From Gammaproteobacteria bacterium (GTDB taxonomy: Bacteria; Pseudomonadota; Gammaproteobacteria; Xanthomonadales; Xanthomonadaceae), in the NCBI GenBank assembly GCA_025352045.1, contig JANXUD010000029.1, positions 1-37,474 of the forward strand: a DNA stretch of 37,474 nt, given 5' to 3'. The position numbers and the translations under genes were made by a program. Shown here in pieces: positions 1 to 6,921 of this stretch (position 1 is its first letter; each line of letters opens with the position of its first letter). The notes below the pieces were generated by a model. That model was not told where the DNA came from and did no database searches. It saw nothing but the letters and a program-made list of their open reading frames with translations.

Positions 1-585
1 GCCGCCGTCGCCGCCTACGTGTCGCGCTATCCCGACACGAGCGTGGACCTGATGGCGGTCGACCGCGCCGTGAACCTGGTGGAGGAGCGCATCGACCTGG
101 CCATCCGCATCAGCAACGAACTCGATCCGGGCCTGATCGCGCGACGCCTGTCGATTTGCCGCTCCGTGCTCTGCGCGTCGCCAGCCTACCTGCAGGCACA
201 TGGCATTCCACGCGCGCCCGGCGACCTGGCCAGGCACAACTGCCTGTCCCACCATTACGTCGGGCGCAGCCTGTGGAACCTCGCACGCAACGGAGAAGTG
301 AGCTCGATCGCGGTGAACGGCAACATCAGCGCCAACGAAGCGACGGTGCTGATGGAAGCGGTCCGGGCACACGCCGGTATCGCGATGCTGCCGACCTACC
401 AGGTGGCTGCGCTGCTGGCTTCGGGCGAACTGGTCGCCGTGCTGCCCGGGTATTCCCTGGACGCGATGGGAATCTACGGCGTGTACGCCTCCCGGCGACA
501 GATGCCGCTGATCGTCCGCAGCTTCCTGGATTTCCTGGCGGACCGGTTTGGCGAAGAGCCCGCGTGGGATCACGCCATGGATTGA
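1..585 (+). CDS. LysR-family transcriptional regulator, C-terminal effector domain (5' end outside window)
   Basis: The frame is open from base 1 and gives 194 residues before the TGA. It matches the periplasmic-binding-protein-like co-inducer domain of LysR regulators: a 'YPDTSVDL' strand, 'RIDLAIRI' in the usual 'xDlaIR' position, 'GLIARRL', 'CASPAYL', a 'HNCL' segment, and late 'HAGIAMLPTY' and 'GELVAVLPGY' motifs. The N-terminal winged helix-turn-helix must lie upstream of the window, so no target or ligand can be named. Members of this subgroup usually act as single-gene regulators transcribed divergently from their target, but that side is not visible. The gene is followed by a toxin fossil and then by PaiB- and TIR-encoding genes on the same strand, with no evidence that it regulates them. 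Confident on family, not on role. Confidence 0.9.
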   Translation, partial: AAVAAYVSRYPDTSVDLMAVDRAVNLVEERIDLAIRISNELDPGLIARRLSICRSVLCASPAYLQAHGIPRAPGDLARHNCLSHHYVGRSLWNLARNGEVSSIAVNGNISANEATVLMEAVRAHAGIAMLPTYQVAALLASGELVAVLPGYSLDAMGIYGVYASRRQMPLIVRSFLDFLADRFGEEPAWDHAMD

Positions 586-675
586 GCGGGCTGGACCGGT
601 GCGACGCTGATCGAGGCGGCGGCGCTGAGCCAGGTCGGCAACCCGGAGGCCTGGTTCGCGCTGCGCCTGCTGCGG

Positions 676-895
676 CGGAGGCATCGTCAAGCGGCTCCTG
701 CACCACGGCATCGGGGGCTTTTTCGATCTTCTTGAAGGTCCGTGCACGCGCATCCACGGTGCCGGTCCGGTCGCACAGCACCACGCCCTGGGTCCGGATT
801 CCCGCGCCCATCAGCGTGACGCTGAAGCCGGTCTCGCGCGATGCCGCGCCACCCTGCGTAATCGGCGCCACCAGCAGCAGGCCGGCGTTGTGTGT
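676..895 (-). pseudogene. chpB: ChpB/MazF-family endoribonuclease toxin fossil, C-terminal two-thirds
   Basis: The minus strand encodes a stretch beginning near 'NAGLLLVAPITQGG' (from base 889 downward), then 'GFSVTLMGAGIRTQGVVL', 'VDARAR' and 'IEKAPDAVVQEPLDD'. From memory of the family, this aligns along its length with the C-terminal two-thirds of ChpB: LVAPITQGG, GFSV, GVVL, the D-x-x-AR element, then the A-D-x-VV-E helix. The N-terminal part, with the GDIV strand and the GRPAL-type segment, is absent, because the sequence beyond base 895 on that strand no longer resembles the family. The expected stop after the last helix is also gone and the frame runs on into antisense of lysR. No ChpS/MazE-like antitoxin is visible. 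This fills most of the 379-bp space between the LysR gene and the next gene; I see nothing certain in bases 586-675. Confidence 0.7.
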
Positions 896-964
896 CGGCC
901 GCCCCGACTGCGCCCCTGGGCGGGTTGGTGCAACAATCGTGGCTCGCCCCGCACCGCGTCCACC

Positions 965-1651
965 ATGTACATCCCCGACCACTTTTCCGAAGCCCGGCCC
1001 GAGGAACTGCACCGCCTGATCCAGGCACACCCGCTCGGCGTGCTGGTGACTCACGCGGTGCGTGGCCTCGATGCCAACCACCTGCCCTTCATGCTCGACG
1101 CCCCAGGCGACGCCGCCGACGGCACGCCCGCTACGCGCGGCACGCTGCTGGCGCACGTCGCGCGCGCCAACCCGCTCTGGCGCGAGGTGACGGACGGCGA
1201 TGCGGTGCTGGTAGTGTTCCGCGGGCCGCAGGGCTACATCTCGCCCAACTGGTACCCCAGCAAGCAGGACACGCCAGAGCAGGTGCCGACCTGGAACTAC
1301 GAGGTGGTGCACGCGCACGGCCGCATCCGCATCCGCGACGAGGAGGCCTTCGTGCGCGGCGTGGTGGCGCGGCTGACGCGCACGCACGAAGCCAGCCAGC
1401 CGGCGCCCTGGAAGATGGGCGATGCGCCCGCTGGTTACCTGGCGGAGCAAATCGCCCAGATCGTGGGCATCGAAATCCTGATCGATCGCCTGGAGGGCAA
1501 ACGCAAGCTCAGCCAGAATCGCGAAGCGCGGGATGCGGCGGGTGCGATGCGCGGCCTGGATGCGAGCGGTTCGGTCGAACTCGCCGAGGCGATGCGGCGG
1601 GCCGAATCGGAGTCCGGTAAGCTCAAGGCTCCCCCAGGGGGCAGGCCGTGA
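965..1651 (+). CDS. PaiB-like FMN-binding negative transcriptional regulator family protein
   Basis: A 228-residue protein of the FMN_bind_2/PaiB family. It starts with the family's usual 'MYIPDHF', followed by 'NHLPFMLD', 'GTLLAHVARANPLW', the central 'VLVVFRGPQGYISPNWYPSK' and 'VPTWNYEVVHAHG', and a C-terminal 'KRKLSQNR' segment. These are hallmarks of the split-barrel flavin-binding fold. ATG 965 is chosen because homology begins exactly there; an upstream in-frame ATG at 890 adds residues that do not fit the family. PaiB of Bacillus is linked to repression of sporulation and degradative-enzyme genes; elsewhere the family is best called a flavin-binding protein of unknown role. Its stop codon overlaps the GTG start of the TIR gene (GTGA), so the two are probably translationally coupled. 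Confidence 0.9.
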   Translation: MYIPDHFSEARPEELHRLIQAHPLGVLVTHAVRGLDANHLPFMLDAPGDAADGTPATRGTLLAHVARANPLWREVTDGDAVLVVFRGPQGYISPNWYPSKQDTPEQVPTWNYEVVHAHGRIRIRDEEAFVRGVVARLTRTHEASQPAPWKMGDAPAGYLAEQIAQIVGIEILIDRLEGKRKLSQNREARDAAGAMRGLDASGSVELAEAMRRAESESGKLKAPPGGRP

Positions 1652-3618
1652 ACGAACCGGAGCCAACCGGCGACGCAGATCCATCGATCCCGCGTCGCGT
1701 CTTCATCAGCTATGCGAGCGCGGATCGCAAGCAGGCCTTGTCGGTGTGCAAGGCGATCGAGGATCGGGGCACGCCGTGCTGGATCTCCACCCGGGACGTC
1801 GCGCCGGGCGAGAACTACCAGGAAGCGATCGTCCAGGCGATCCGCCTCGCCCCGGCCATGGTGCTGGTCTTCTCCCATGCCGCCAACAACAGCGACGAGA
1901 TCAAGAAGGAGCTGTCGCTCGCCAGCCGCTTTCACGTTCCGGTAATGGCGCTGCGGCTCGAGGACGTCGAGCCCAGCGATGCGTTTGCGTACGAGTTGTC
2001 CACGCGCCAGTGGATCGACGCGTTCGACGGCTGGGACCCGTCGATCGACGCGCTCGTCAGCCGCATCGCGCAGTTCCCGGGCGCCGCGCCGGCCGCCGCG
2101 ACGCTGGCGGCGACCGTTGCCCGCCAAGCACCCACGTCTGGGCGGCGATGGATGGCGTTCGCGGCAGGCATCGGCGCGCTCGCGCTGCTGGCGGCTGCCG
2201 GCGCGTGGTGGTTCCGCCCACAGCCCGCGGCGCCGCACGGTATGACGGTTCGCTTGTCGGGATTCCGGCTGTTGTCCGCGGACGTGCCCGCCACCATCGC
2301 CGATGCCGTGGACGCCGAAATCGCTGCCGCGTTCAACGCCGACGGCGTGGTCGGCGTGTCCACGGCGCCGTCCGCCGCCCCCGGGTCGGCACCCGCCTAC
2401 GCCCTGGGCGGCACGATCCAGCGTGACGGCAAGGCCATCCGCGTCATCACGCGCCTGGCCAATGAGCGCTCCGGCGCAACGCTATGGACGGACACCTTCA
2501 ACTACGACGGCAGCGAAGCCGACAAGGTCCCGCACCACATTGCCGTGGACGCCGGCAATGTCGTGCGCTGCGGGTTGTTCGGGGCATCCACCTATGCCAG
2601 GCCGCTGCCCGACAACGTGCTGCGGGACTACATGGGCTTCTGCCAGGGGCACTGGGATCCCGACACCGCGGAGGGGGGCAAGGCCCTGCTGCCGGCACAG
2701 CGCGTCGTCGCGGCGGTGCCGGACTTTTCCTGGGGCTGGGCGGCGGTCGCCGGCGCCTACTGGAAAGTGTCGATGCGCGCGGACACGCCGCGCGCCGCCG
2801 ATGCTGCACGCGCGGGCGGGCGCGCCGCGGCCGACCGCGCGATCGCCATCGACCCGCGGAACAGCGAGGCGCTTTACCTCAAATCCATGGTGGTGGACCA
2901 CCACGACTGGCTGGCCCGCGAAGCGCTGCTGAAGCGCGCCGTCGCGGCCCGCCGGCTGGACTGCGGCTGCGAGCACCACCAGTACGGCTGGATGCTGGCA
3001 AACGTGGGCCGCACGGCGGACGCACTGGACGAACTGCGCCAGGCCAACGACATGCTCGCCCTGTACGTCTACACGCCGCTGACCCTGGCCGATGCGCTGG
3101 TCGCGGCAGGCAAGCCTGGCGAAGCGAGGCCGATCTACGCGGCCGCCGCGCAACTTGCCCCCAACGCAGAGTTCGCCAAGTGGATCGTGCTGGGCGAGGC
3201 CGGCAAGACCGGCGACATCACGCCCCTGCTCGATGCCAACAGCCCGATGTACGCGCCGAAGCGCAACGCCCTGGCCGCCGGCTACCGTGCCATCGCATCG
3301 CAGGACGCCAGCGCGAAGACCCGCGCGATCCAGGCGTTGCTGGCGCTACCCGAGCACCAGCAGGACGACGACGTCGCCATGCAGCTCGCCAGGCTCGGCG
3401 ACAACCACGCCGCGTTCCAGGTCGCAGTCCGGCAGGCGGACCGCGACTATCCCGGGCCGTCGATCTTCTGGTATCCGGTGATGCGTGGGGTGCTGAGTGA
3501 GCCGGGGTTTCCGGCGGAAGTCGAGCGGCTTGGGCTCGTGAAGTACTGGAAGACAAGCCGCACACGGCCGGATGTATGCGACGAGATGTCGCCACCGTTC
3601 TTCTGCCGAGTACTCTGA
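1648..3618 (+). CDS. TIR-domain membrane protein with TPR-like C-terminal region
   Basis: A 656-residue protein in three parts. Residues 15-145 are a bacterial TIR domain: 'RRVFISYASADR', 'GTPCWISTRDVAPGENY', 'MVLVFSHAANNSDEIKKEL' and 'VPVMALRLEDVEPSD'. E88, in 'KKEL', is at the position expected for the catalytic glutamate of NAD+-cleaving TIRs. Residues about 168-189 are one transmembrane helix ending 'WWFRPQ'. The rest (about 465 residues) has a small alpha/beta unit (about 200-300) and then TPR-like helical pairs ('AIAIDPRNSEALYLKS', 'GRTADALDELRQAND', 'LADALVAAGKPGEA'). It contains several cysteines ('DCGCEHH', 'PPFFC'), consistent with a periplasmic location. The layout recalls CadC-type receptors with TIR in place of the DNA-binding domain. 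The GTG start overlaps the upstream stop and has a G-rich Shine-Dalgarno sequence (AGGGGG). Enzymatic activity is inferred. Confidence 0.85.
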   Translation: MNEPEPTGDADPSIPRRVFISYASADRKQALSVCKAIEDRGTPCWISTRDVAPGENYQEAIVQAIRLAPAMVLVFSHAANNSDEIKKELSLASRFHVPVMALRLEDVEPSDAFAYELSTRQWIDAFDGWDPSIDALVSRIAQFPGAAPAAATLAATVARQAPTSGRRWMAFAAGIGALALLAAAGAWWFRPQPAAPHGMTVRLSGFRLLSADVPATIADAVDAEIAAAFNADGVVGVSTAPSAAPGSAPAYALGGTIQRDGKAIRVITRLANERSGATLWTDTFNYDGSEADKVPHHIAVDAGNVVRCGLFGASTYARPLPDNVLRDYMGFCQGHWDPDTAEGGKALLPAQRVVAAVPDFSWGWAAVAGAYWKVSMRADTPRAADAARAGGRAAADRAIAIDPRNSEALYLKSMVVDHHDWLAREALLKRAVAARRLDCGCEHHQYGWMLANVGRTADALDELRQANDMLALYVYTPLTLADALVAAGKPGEARPIYAAAAQLAPNAEFAKWIVLGEAGKTGDITPLLDANSPMYAPKRNALAAGYRAIASQDASAKTRAIQALLALPEHQQDDDVAMQLARLGDNHAAFQVAVRQADRDYPGPSIFWYPVMRGVLSEPGFPAEVERLGLVKYWKTSRTRPDVCDEMSPPFFCRVL

Positions 3619-3705
3619 ATTCCACTTTGGAAGCCGTCGGAATTGGCGCGATCACTGGAACTGAGCTCGATGCGCGCAGCCGACGGACACGGCTATTCCT
3701 GCCGC

Positions 3706-4635
3706 TTAGCGCAACGCATCGATGCTGTTGAGGTCGAGTCGTGCAATGACGCCTGCCGGAAAAGCATCCATCAGTTCTATGTAAGATTGGTCACTGCCAA
3801 GACTGTCCGCAAATAGCGCAAGGCATTTCCCGTTCGGATTCTTGCTCGATCTATAGACAATTCCCTCGAAGCCGGCGGACTTGGCGAGCTCCGCAAACTG
3901 CTGACTCGGGGAGGGAATTCCAAACTGGATAGGCCACGTTCGCCAATTTTGGTCTTGAAGCGCGGCGCCAAGTTGCGTAGGCGTGCGGATCATGAAGACG
4001 TCTTTTCTGGCTACCTTGAGTCGACGCATTATTGGAGCCACGGACTTCGGCATTTCAATCTTCGCCAAGACTCGGCAAATGGCATCTAGATTCTGTGGTT
4101 TCGAAATATCAATGACTCTTTGCACATGGCCTCGAACTCGAACCTTGCTTCCGCTCCGAACAAGCGCCAGATCCTCTGGCGACAAGCCGTCGACGCCTCC
4201 ACTTGGCGCTTGATATTGCTCGCGGTGCGCGGTTTCGTACGAGTCGGCGATATAGAGCGCCGGGAAAGGCGGAGTTATGCTGGTATCGACGTCAAGGCCA
4301 ATATTGAATCGACCTCCGACCCCCTTGACACTCCCCGCGACGGAGAGCGGCAAATTGGAATACTTGTAGTCGACAGAGCGAATCCAGCTGTCGAACTCAA
4401 CGGCACCTTGGCCAACCGATGAAAGCGCACGAATTAGCTCGGATTGCCTGCGCATCCGCTGCGGCTGAATCTCGAAATAGAGAGCCGCATGCAGTTCGTC
4501 CAGATCGGCTGATAGTCTTTTCCAGGTCTCTAAGTCATGCTCGGAGAACCGATCAAGTACGTGGAGCCCGATCGGATCCGGCGCGAGGCGCGGAGAGTGG
4601 TGACGTGGTGGCTGCTGGATTTGCCTTTTTGACAC
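3706..4635 (-). CDS. RES-domain toxin of a Xre-RES (type II) toxin-antitoxin pair
   Basis: A 309-residue protein with a RES domain in its C-terminal two-thirds. Visible landmarks are 'GVGGRFN' (R109), 'ALYIADSYETAHRE' (Y128, E134) and 'GFEGIVYRSSKNPNGKCLALF' near the end; these are the conserved Arg, Tyr and Glu regions plus the Ser-containing strand of the family. Characterised RES toxins degrade cellular NAD+ by phosphorolysis or hydrolysis and arrest growth; activity here is inferred. It is longer than the compact RES toxins (about 160-230 residues), with a roughly 85-residue N-terminal extension. It starts 11 bp after the antitoxin stop, in the usual antitoxin-first order. The locus is visibly AT-richer than its surroundings, suggesting horizontal acquisition. 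No disruption is seen, so the toxin appears intact. Confidence 0.88.
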   Translation of the reverse strand: MSKRQIQQPPRHHSPRLAPDPIGLHVLDRFSEHDLETWKRLSADLDELHAALYFEIQPQRMRRQSELIRALSSVGQGAVEFDSWIRSVDYKYSNLPLSVAGSVKGVGGRFNIGLDVDTSITPPFPALYIADSYETAHREQYQAPSGGVDGLSPEDLALVRSGSKVRVRGHVQRVIDISKPQNLDAICRVLAKIEMPKSVAPIMRRLKVARKDVFMIRTPTQLGAALQDQNWRTWPIQFGIPSPSQQFAELAKSAGFEGIVYRSSKNPNGKCLALFADSLGSDQSYIELMDAFPAGVIARLDLNSIDALR

Positions 4636-4646
4636 GTGTCCTTCAA

Positions 4647-5039
4647 CTAAGATGTACGCAGGGGTAAGCGTTCGGCAATCGCAGAGACTATGAATTTCCG
4701 AAGCCTGTCATAACGTCCCAAACGCACCATGTCTCTCGGCGTGACATCGCCAAGCAACGGATTCTTAGTCCGAAACCAAAGCGCAGTCTTGTCAACATCT
4801 CCATCGAAGATAGTTGCGACCATATTTGCAATGTTCGCAATTTCTTCTAGCCGTTCCACAACGGCTCTCGGAGCAAATGCGTCGTATCGCACCGATGCCT
4901 TCGCAACCGAAGAAATTTTTGCGACCTCTGACTTCTCCAGATTGAGCCAATCGGCGACCAGCTTTGGATCGAAGCTGGCTCCCCGGCCAAATGAAAGTAG
5001 GTCGGCAGCAACTGTGTCGAAAATCGGCAACGCGCTCAT
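4647..5039 (-). CDS. Xre/MbcA/ParS-type antitoxin of the RES pair (DUF2384)
   Basis: A 130-residue protein. The C-terminal 'KTALWFRTKNPLLGDVTPRD' followed by 'MVRLGRYDRLRKFIVSAI' is the Xre/MbcA/ParS toxin-binding domain (DUF2384), which blocks the active-site cleft of the partner RES toxin. The N-terminal half ('FDPKLVADWLNLEKSEVAKI') fits the helix-turn-helix typical of these antitoxins. ATG 5039 is preceded at good spacing by GGAGA (about bases 5047-5051), supporting the start. It is the first gene of the bicistron and is likely autoregulated through the AT-rich palindromic region just upstream. Codon and base use are more AT-rich than in flanking genes. An intact pair implies a currently functional addiction module. 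Confidence 0.88.
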   Translation of the reverse strand: MSALPIFDTVAADLLSFGRGASFDPKLVADWLNLEKSEVAKISSVAKASVRYDAFAPRAVVERLEEIANIANMVATIFDGDVDKTALWFRTKNPLLGDVTPRDMVRLGRYDRLRKFIVSAIAERLPLRTS

Positions 5040-5092
5040 GATTCATCTCCAGCCGGAGAACGAATCTAAAGCCTTTTATCGCGTCTTGCAAT

Positions 5093-5142
5093 GTTAAACC
5101 AAGGTGGGACCACGTTTTAACCAATTCAATGTCGCGTTAACT
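5093..5142 (-). promoter_or_regulatory. Candidate operator/promoter region of the Xre-RES locus
   Basis: The AT-rich gap upstream of the antitoxin contains GTTAAA (5093-5098) and TTTAAC (5116-5121) as inverted arms, with an inner GTGG-GA-CCAC palindrome (5104-5113), and a further GTTAAC near 5135. Reading toward the antitoxin, TTGGTT followed 16 bp later by GATAAA is a possible promoter overlapping these arms. Repeated TTAA-centred half-sites next to the antitoxin start suggest the autorepressor-binding region expected for this TA family. The binding itself is inference. Confidence 0.45.
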
Positions 5143-5158
5143 TATTGATTTATAAGGA

Positions 5159-5977
5159 CTATCCGCACTTGCTATAGCCGCAGTTGAGGCAAGTCTGGCA
5201 CCCATCCATCAACACCAGCGCCTTCGTATTGCACTTGTGGCAAAGAGTCGCGGTGGCCGGGAACGACGCGCCATCGGATGACGCGTCCGGCTTGGCCACT
5301 TCCGCAAACGGCCCAGCCATGTCCGAAGTGATCTGCGTCCCTACGGACTCGTTAGACTTTTTTTTTGCGCCCTTGTTCTCGTACGCGGCGCGCTTCTCGG
5401 CGATCAGCGCGCGCTGCGCGTCGCTCAGCTCGGGGTCGACGATCATGCCGATCATCTTAAGGTGCTCTTCCACGGCGCTGCCGATCTCGGCCACGATCGA
5501 GGGCATGTACACGCCGCCGGCCTTGAAATAGCCGCCGCGCGGGTCGAACACGGCCTTCATCTCGTCCACCAGGAAGGTGACGTCGCCGCCCTTGCGGAAC
5601 ACCGCGCTCATGATGCGGGTCAGGGCCACGATCCACTGGAAGTGGTCCATGTTCTTGGAGTTGATGAACACCTCGAACGGCCGGCGCAGCTCGTTCTCCG
5701 TGCCCTGGTTGAGCACGATGTCGTTGATGGTCACGTACATCGCGTGCTCGACCAGCGGCGACTTGATCTTGTAGGTGGAGCCGATCAGCACCTCGGGGCG
5801 CTCGATCTTCTCGTGCATGTGGATGATGTCGGCGCCGGTGAAGGGCATCGCGGCCTGGGTGCCCGCAGGGGCGACCGGCGCGGCCTTGGCTGCGGCAGCC
5901 GCGGCGTCCGCCGCGATCTTGTCTTCGGGCTTGACGACCGAGTAGGCCTTGATCTTCTTGTTGATCTTGATGGTCAT
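5159..5977 (-). CDS. nrdJb: NrdJb, C-terminal subunit of split class II ribonucleotide reductase
   Basis: A 272-residue protein. In Pseudomonas and Xanthomonas-type genomes the B12-dependent ribonucleotide reductase is split, and the second piece begins much like this one ('MTIKINKKIKAYSVVK'). The middle ('LRRPFEVFINSKNMDHFQWI', 'LTRIMSAVFRKGGD') matches the C-terminal part of NrdJ-type reductases. The end carries 'LCHKC' and 'GCQTCLNCGYSKCG', a cysteine-rich tail thought to pass electrons to the active-site disulfide. ATG 5977 is chosen because homology starts there; the longer frame adds 45 unrelated residues. It lies downstream of the histone-like gene and nrdJa on the same strand, so the reductase pieces are separated by an unrelated gene. 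An A9 tract occurs at codons 204-207. Confidence 0.88.
   Translation of the reverse strand: MTIKINKKIKAYSVVKPEDKIAADAAAAAAKAAPVAPAGTQAAMPFTGADIIHMHEKIERPEVLIGSTYKIKSPLVEHAMYVTINDIVLNQGTENELRRPFEVFINSKNMDHFQWIVALTRIMSAVFRKGGDVTFLVDEMKAVFDPRGGYFKAGGVYMPSIVAEIGSAVEEHLKMIGMIVDPELSDAQRALIAEKRAAYENKGAKKKSNESVGTQITSDMAGPFAEVAKPDASSDGASFPATATLCHKCNTKALVLMDGCQTCLNCGYSKCG
5357..5368 (-). other. A9 homopolymer with A-AAA-AAG slippery heptamer inside nrdJb
   Basis: The sense strand reads GCA AAA AAA AAG TCT AAC. The last three codons of the tract give A AAA AAG in the correct frame for -1 slippage, and the -1 frame then reads GTC TAA. A slip would therefore end the protein after about 208 residues and remove the cysteine-rich tail. 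The geometry resembles the E. coli dnaX frameshift site. Nine identical bases in a row are conspicuous in such GC-rich DNA. Functional slippage is unproven. Confidence 0.55.
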
Positions 5978-6059
5978 TGCGGGACTTGGTTCCTGGAACG
6001 TGCGCGTGGCCAAGCCGCCGCGGTGATGGTGGAGTGCTGCCGCCGGGTTCCCATTAACA

Positions 6060-6085
6060 CTCCCCGGCGCCGAAGCGCCGGGGAG
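6060..6085. terminator. Strong 11-bp GC hairpin between the histone-like gene and nrdJb
   Basis: A perfect inverted repeat, CTCCCCGGCGC and GCGCCGGGGAG, with a CGAA loop (CTTCGG-like, TTCG, on the minus transcript). On the minus strand it lies downstream of the histone-like gene and 82 bp before nrdJb. The following bases hold few Ts, so it is either a weak intrinsic terminator or an RNA-stabilising/processing hairpin. Confidence 0.55.
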
Positions 6086-6159
6086 GACCAGGCTTGATCG
6101 TGTTGCGTGCAACGTGCCGCTTACAACAATCGGGTCATCTAGTTTTTGGATGTTGCGTG

Positions 6160-6172
6160 CTGCGTGACGCAG
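6160..6172. other. Small perfect palindrome after the histone-like gene
   Basis: CTGCGT-G-ACGCAG is a 6-bp inverted repeat beginning 24 bp past the histone-like stop codon. A related GTTGC-GT-GCAAC palindrome lies nearby at about 6099-6112. Neither is followed by a T tract. Possibly an mRNA 3'-end structure. Confidence 0.3.
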
Positions 6173-6195
6173 TGTGGCGGTAACGCGGGTGTTGC

Positions 6196-6783
6196 TTACT
6201 TCTTCTTCGCGGCCTTGCGGGCCGTCTTCTTTGCAGCCTTGCGGGGCGCGGCCTTGCGGGCGGCCTTCTTCGGCGCTGCCTTGCGGGCAGTCTTCCTGGC
6301 GCCCTTCTTGGCAGCAGCCTTGCGCGGGGCCGCCTTGCGGGTGGCCTTCTTCACGGCCTTCTTGACCGCCTTCTTCACGGCCGTTGCCTTGCGGGCGACC
6401 TTCTTGACGGCCTTCTTGACCGAACGCTTGGCGGCGCCCTTCTTGGCGGCGACCTTGCGGGCGGTCTTCTTGGCAGCCTTCTTCGGGGCGGCCTTCTTTG
6501 CAGCTTTCTTTGCCGTCTTCTTGGCGGCCTTCTTCTTCGGGGCGGCCTTCTTCTTGGCGGCGGCCACGCGGCGACGCGCGCCCTTGACCATGTCGGACAC
6601 CGCATCGCTGGCTTCGCTGGCGACCTTGGCGACCTTCTTGCGGGCCGGGGCGGTCTTCTTGGCGATGGCCTTGCCGGCCGACTTGGCCGCGTCGGCGACG
6701 CTGCCGGCGGCGGACGATGCCGTGGATGTCACGGCGTCAACCGCATTGGAAAGCGTGGCGCCGATACCGTTGTTGTTGCTCAT
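6196..6783 (-). CDS. Histone H1-like Lys/Ala-rich nucleoid protein
   Basis: A 195-residue protein. The first 40 or so residues ('MSNNNGIGATLSNAVDAVTS' onward) are small and Ala/Ser-rich with likely amphipathic helices. After a basic linker, from about residue 80 the chain is almost entirely Lys, Ala, Arg and Pro in short repeats such as AAPKKAAKKTARK. This composition matches bacterial H1-like proteins (AlgP, BpH1, Hc2 type), which bind DNA non-specifically and compact the nucleoid. ATG 6783 has a strong AGGAGG 7 bp upstream; the longer frame adds 12 unsupported residues. The gene sits between nrdJa and nrdJb on the same strand and is followed by a strong hairpin. The repetitive coding DNA (about 6199-6560) makes length variation between strains likely. 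Confidence 0.88.
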   Translation of the reverse strand: MSNNNGIGATLSNAVDAVTSTASSAAGSVADAAKSAGKAIAKKTAPARKKVAKVASEASDAVSDMVKGARRRVAAAKKKAAPKKKAAKKTAKKAAKKAAPKKAAKKTARKVAAKKGAAKRSVKKAVKKVARKATAVKKAVKKAVKKATRKAAPRKAAAKKGARKTARKAAPKKAARKAAPRKAAKKTARKAAKKK

Positions 6784-6921
6784 TGGAAACCTCCTCGTAA
6801 GGCTTATGGGTGAGAACAAAGGAAAAACTGTGCCGCGGGGCCGAGCTTACGCCCAAATATCCGTATCGTCAGTGAACATGCGCGCTGACATCGCGCGCTT
6901 GGCGAGCCCCGCCGCCCGCCT

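Noticed and set aside
597-690. Plus-strand segment reading ATLIEAAALSQVGNPEAWFA after the lysR stop
   Set aside because: It looks somewhat protein-like but has no start and I recognise no family. It partly overlaps the toxin fossil on the other strand. Not annotated.
326-1684. 452-residue minus-strand open frame
   Set aside because: Only the part at about 676-895 resembles a protein (ChpB fossil); the rest is antisense of lysR and of the PaiB-like gene.
3983-4667. Plus-strand short open frames opposite the RES gene
   Set aside because: Antisense of the RES toxin; no ribosome-binding sites or recognisable sequence.
6060-6085. Attachment site or origin
   Set aside because: The palindrome is a simple GC-rich hairpin between genes, without integrase, direct-repeat partner or DnaA boxes nearby.
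6196-6600. CRISPR-like or tandem repeat array
   Set aside because: The repetitive DNA is the coding sequence for the Lys/Ala-rich tail of the histone-like protein, not spaced identical repeats.
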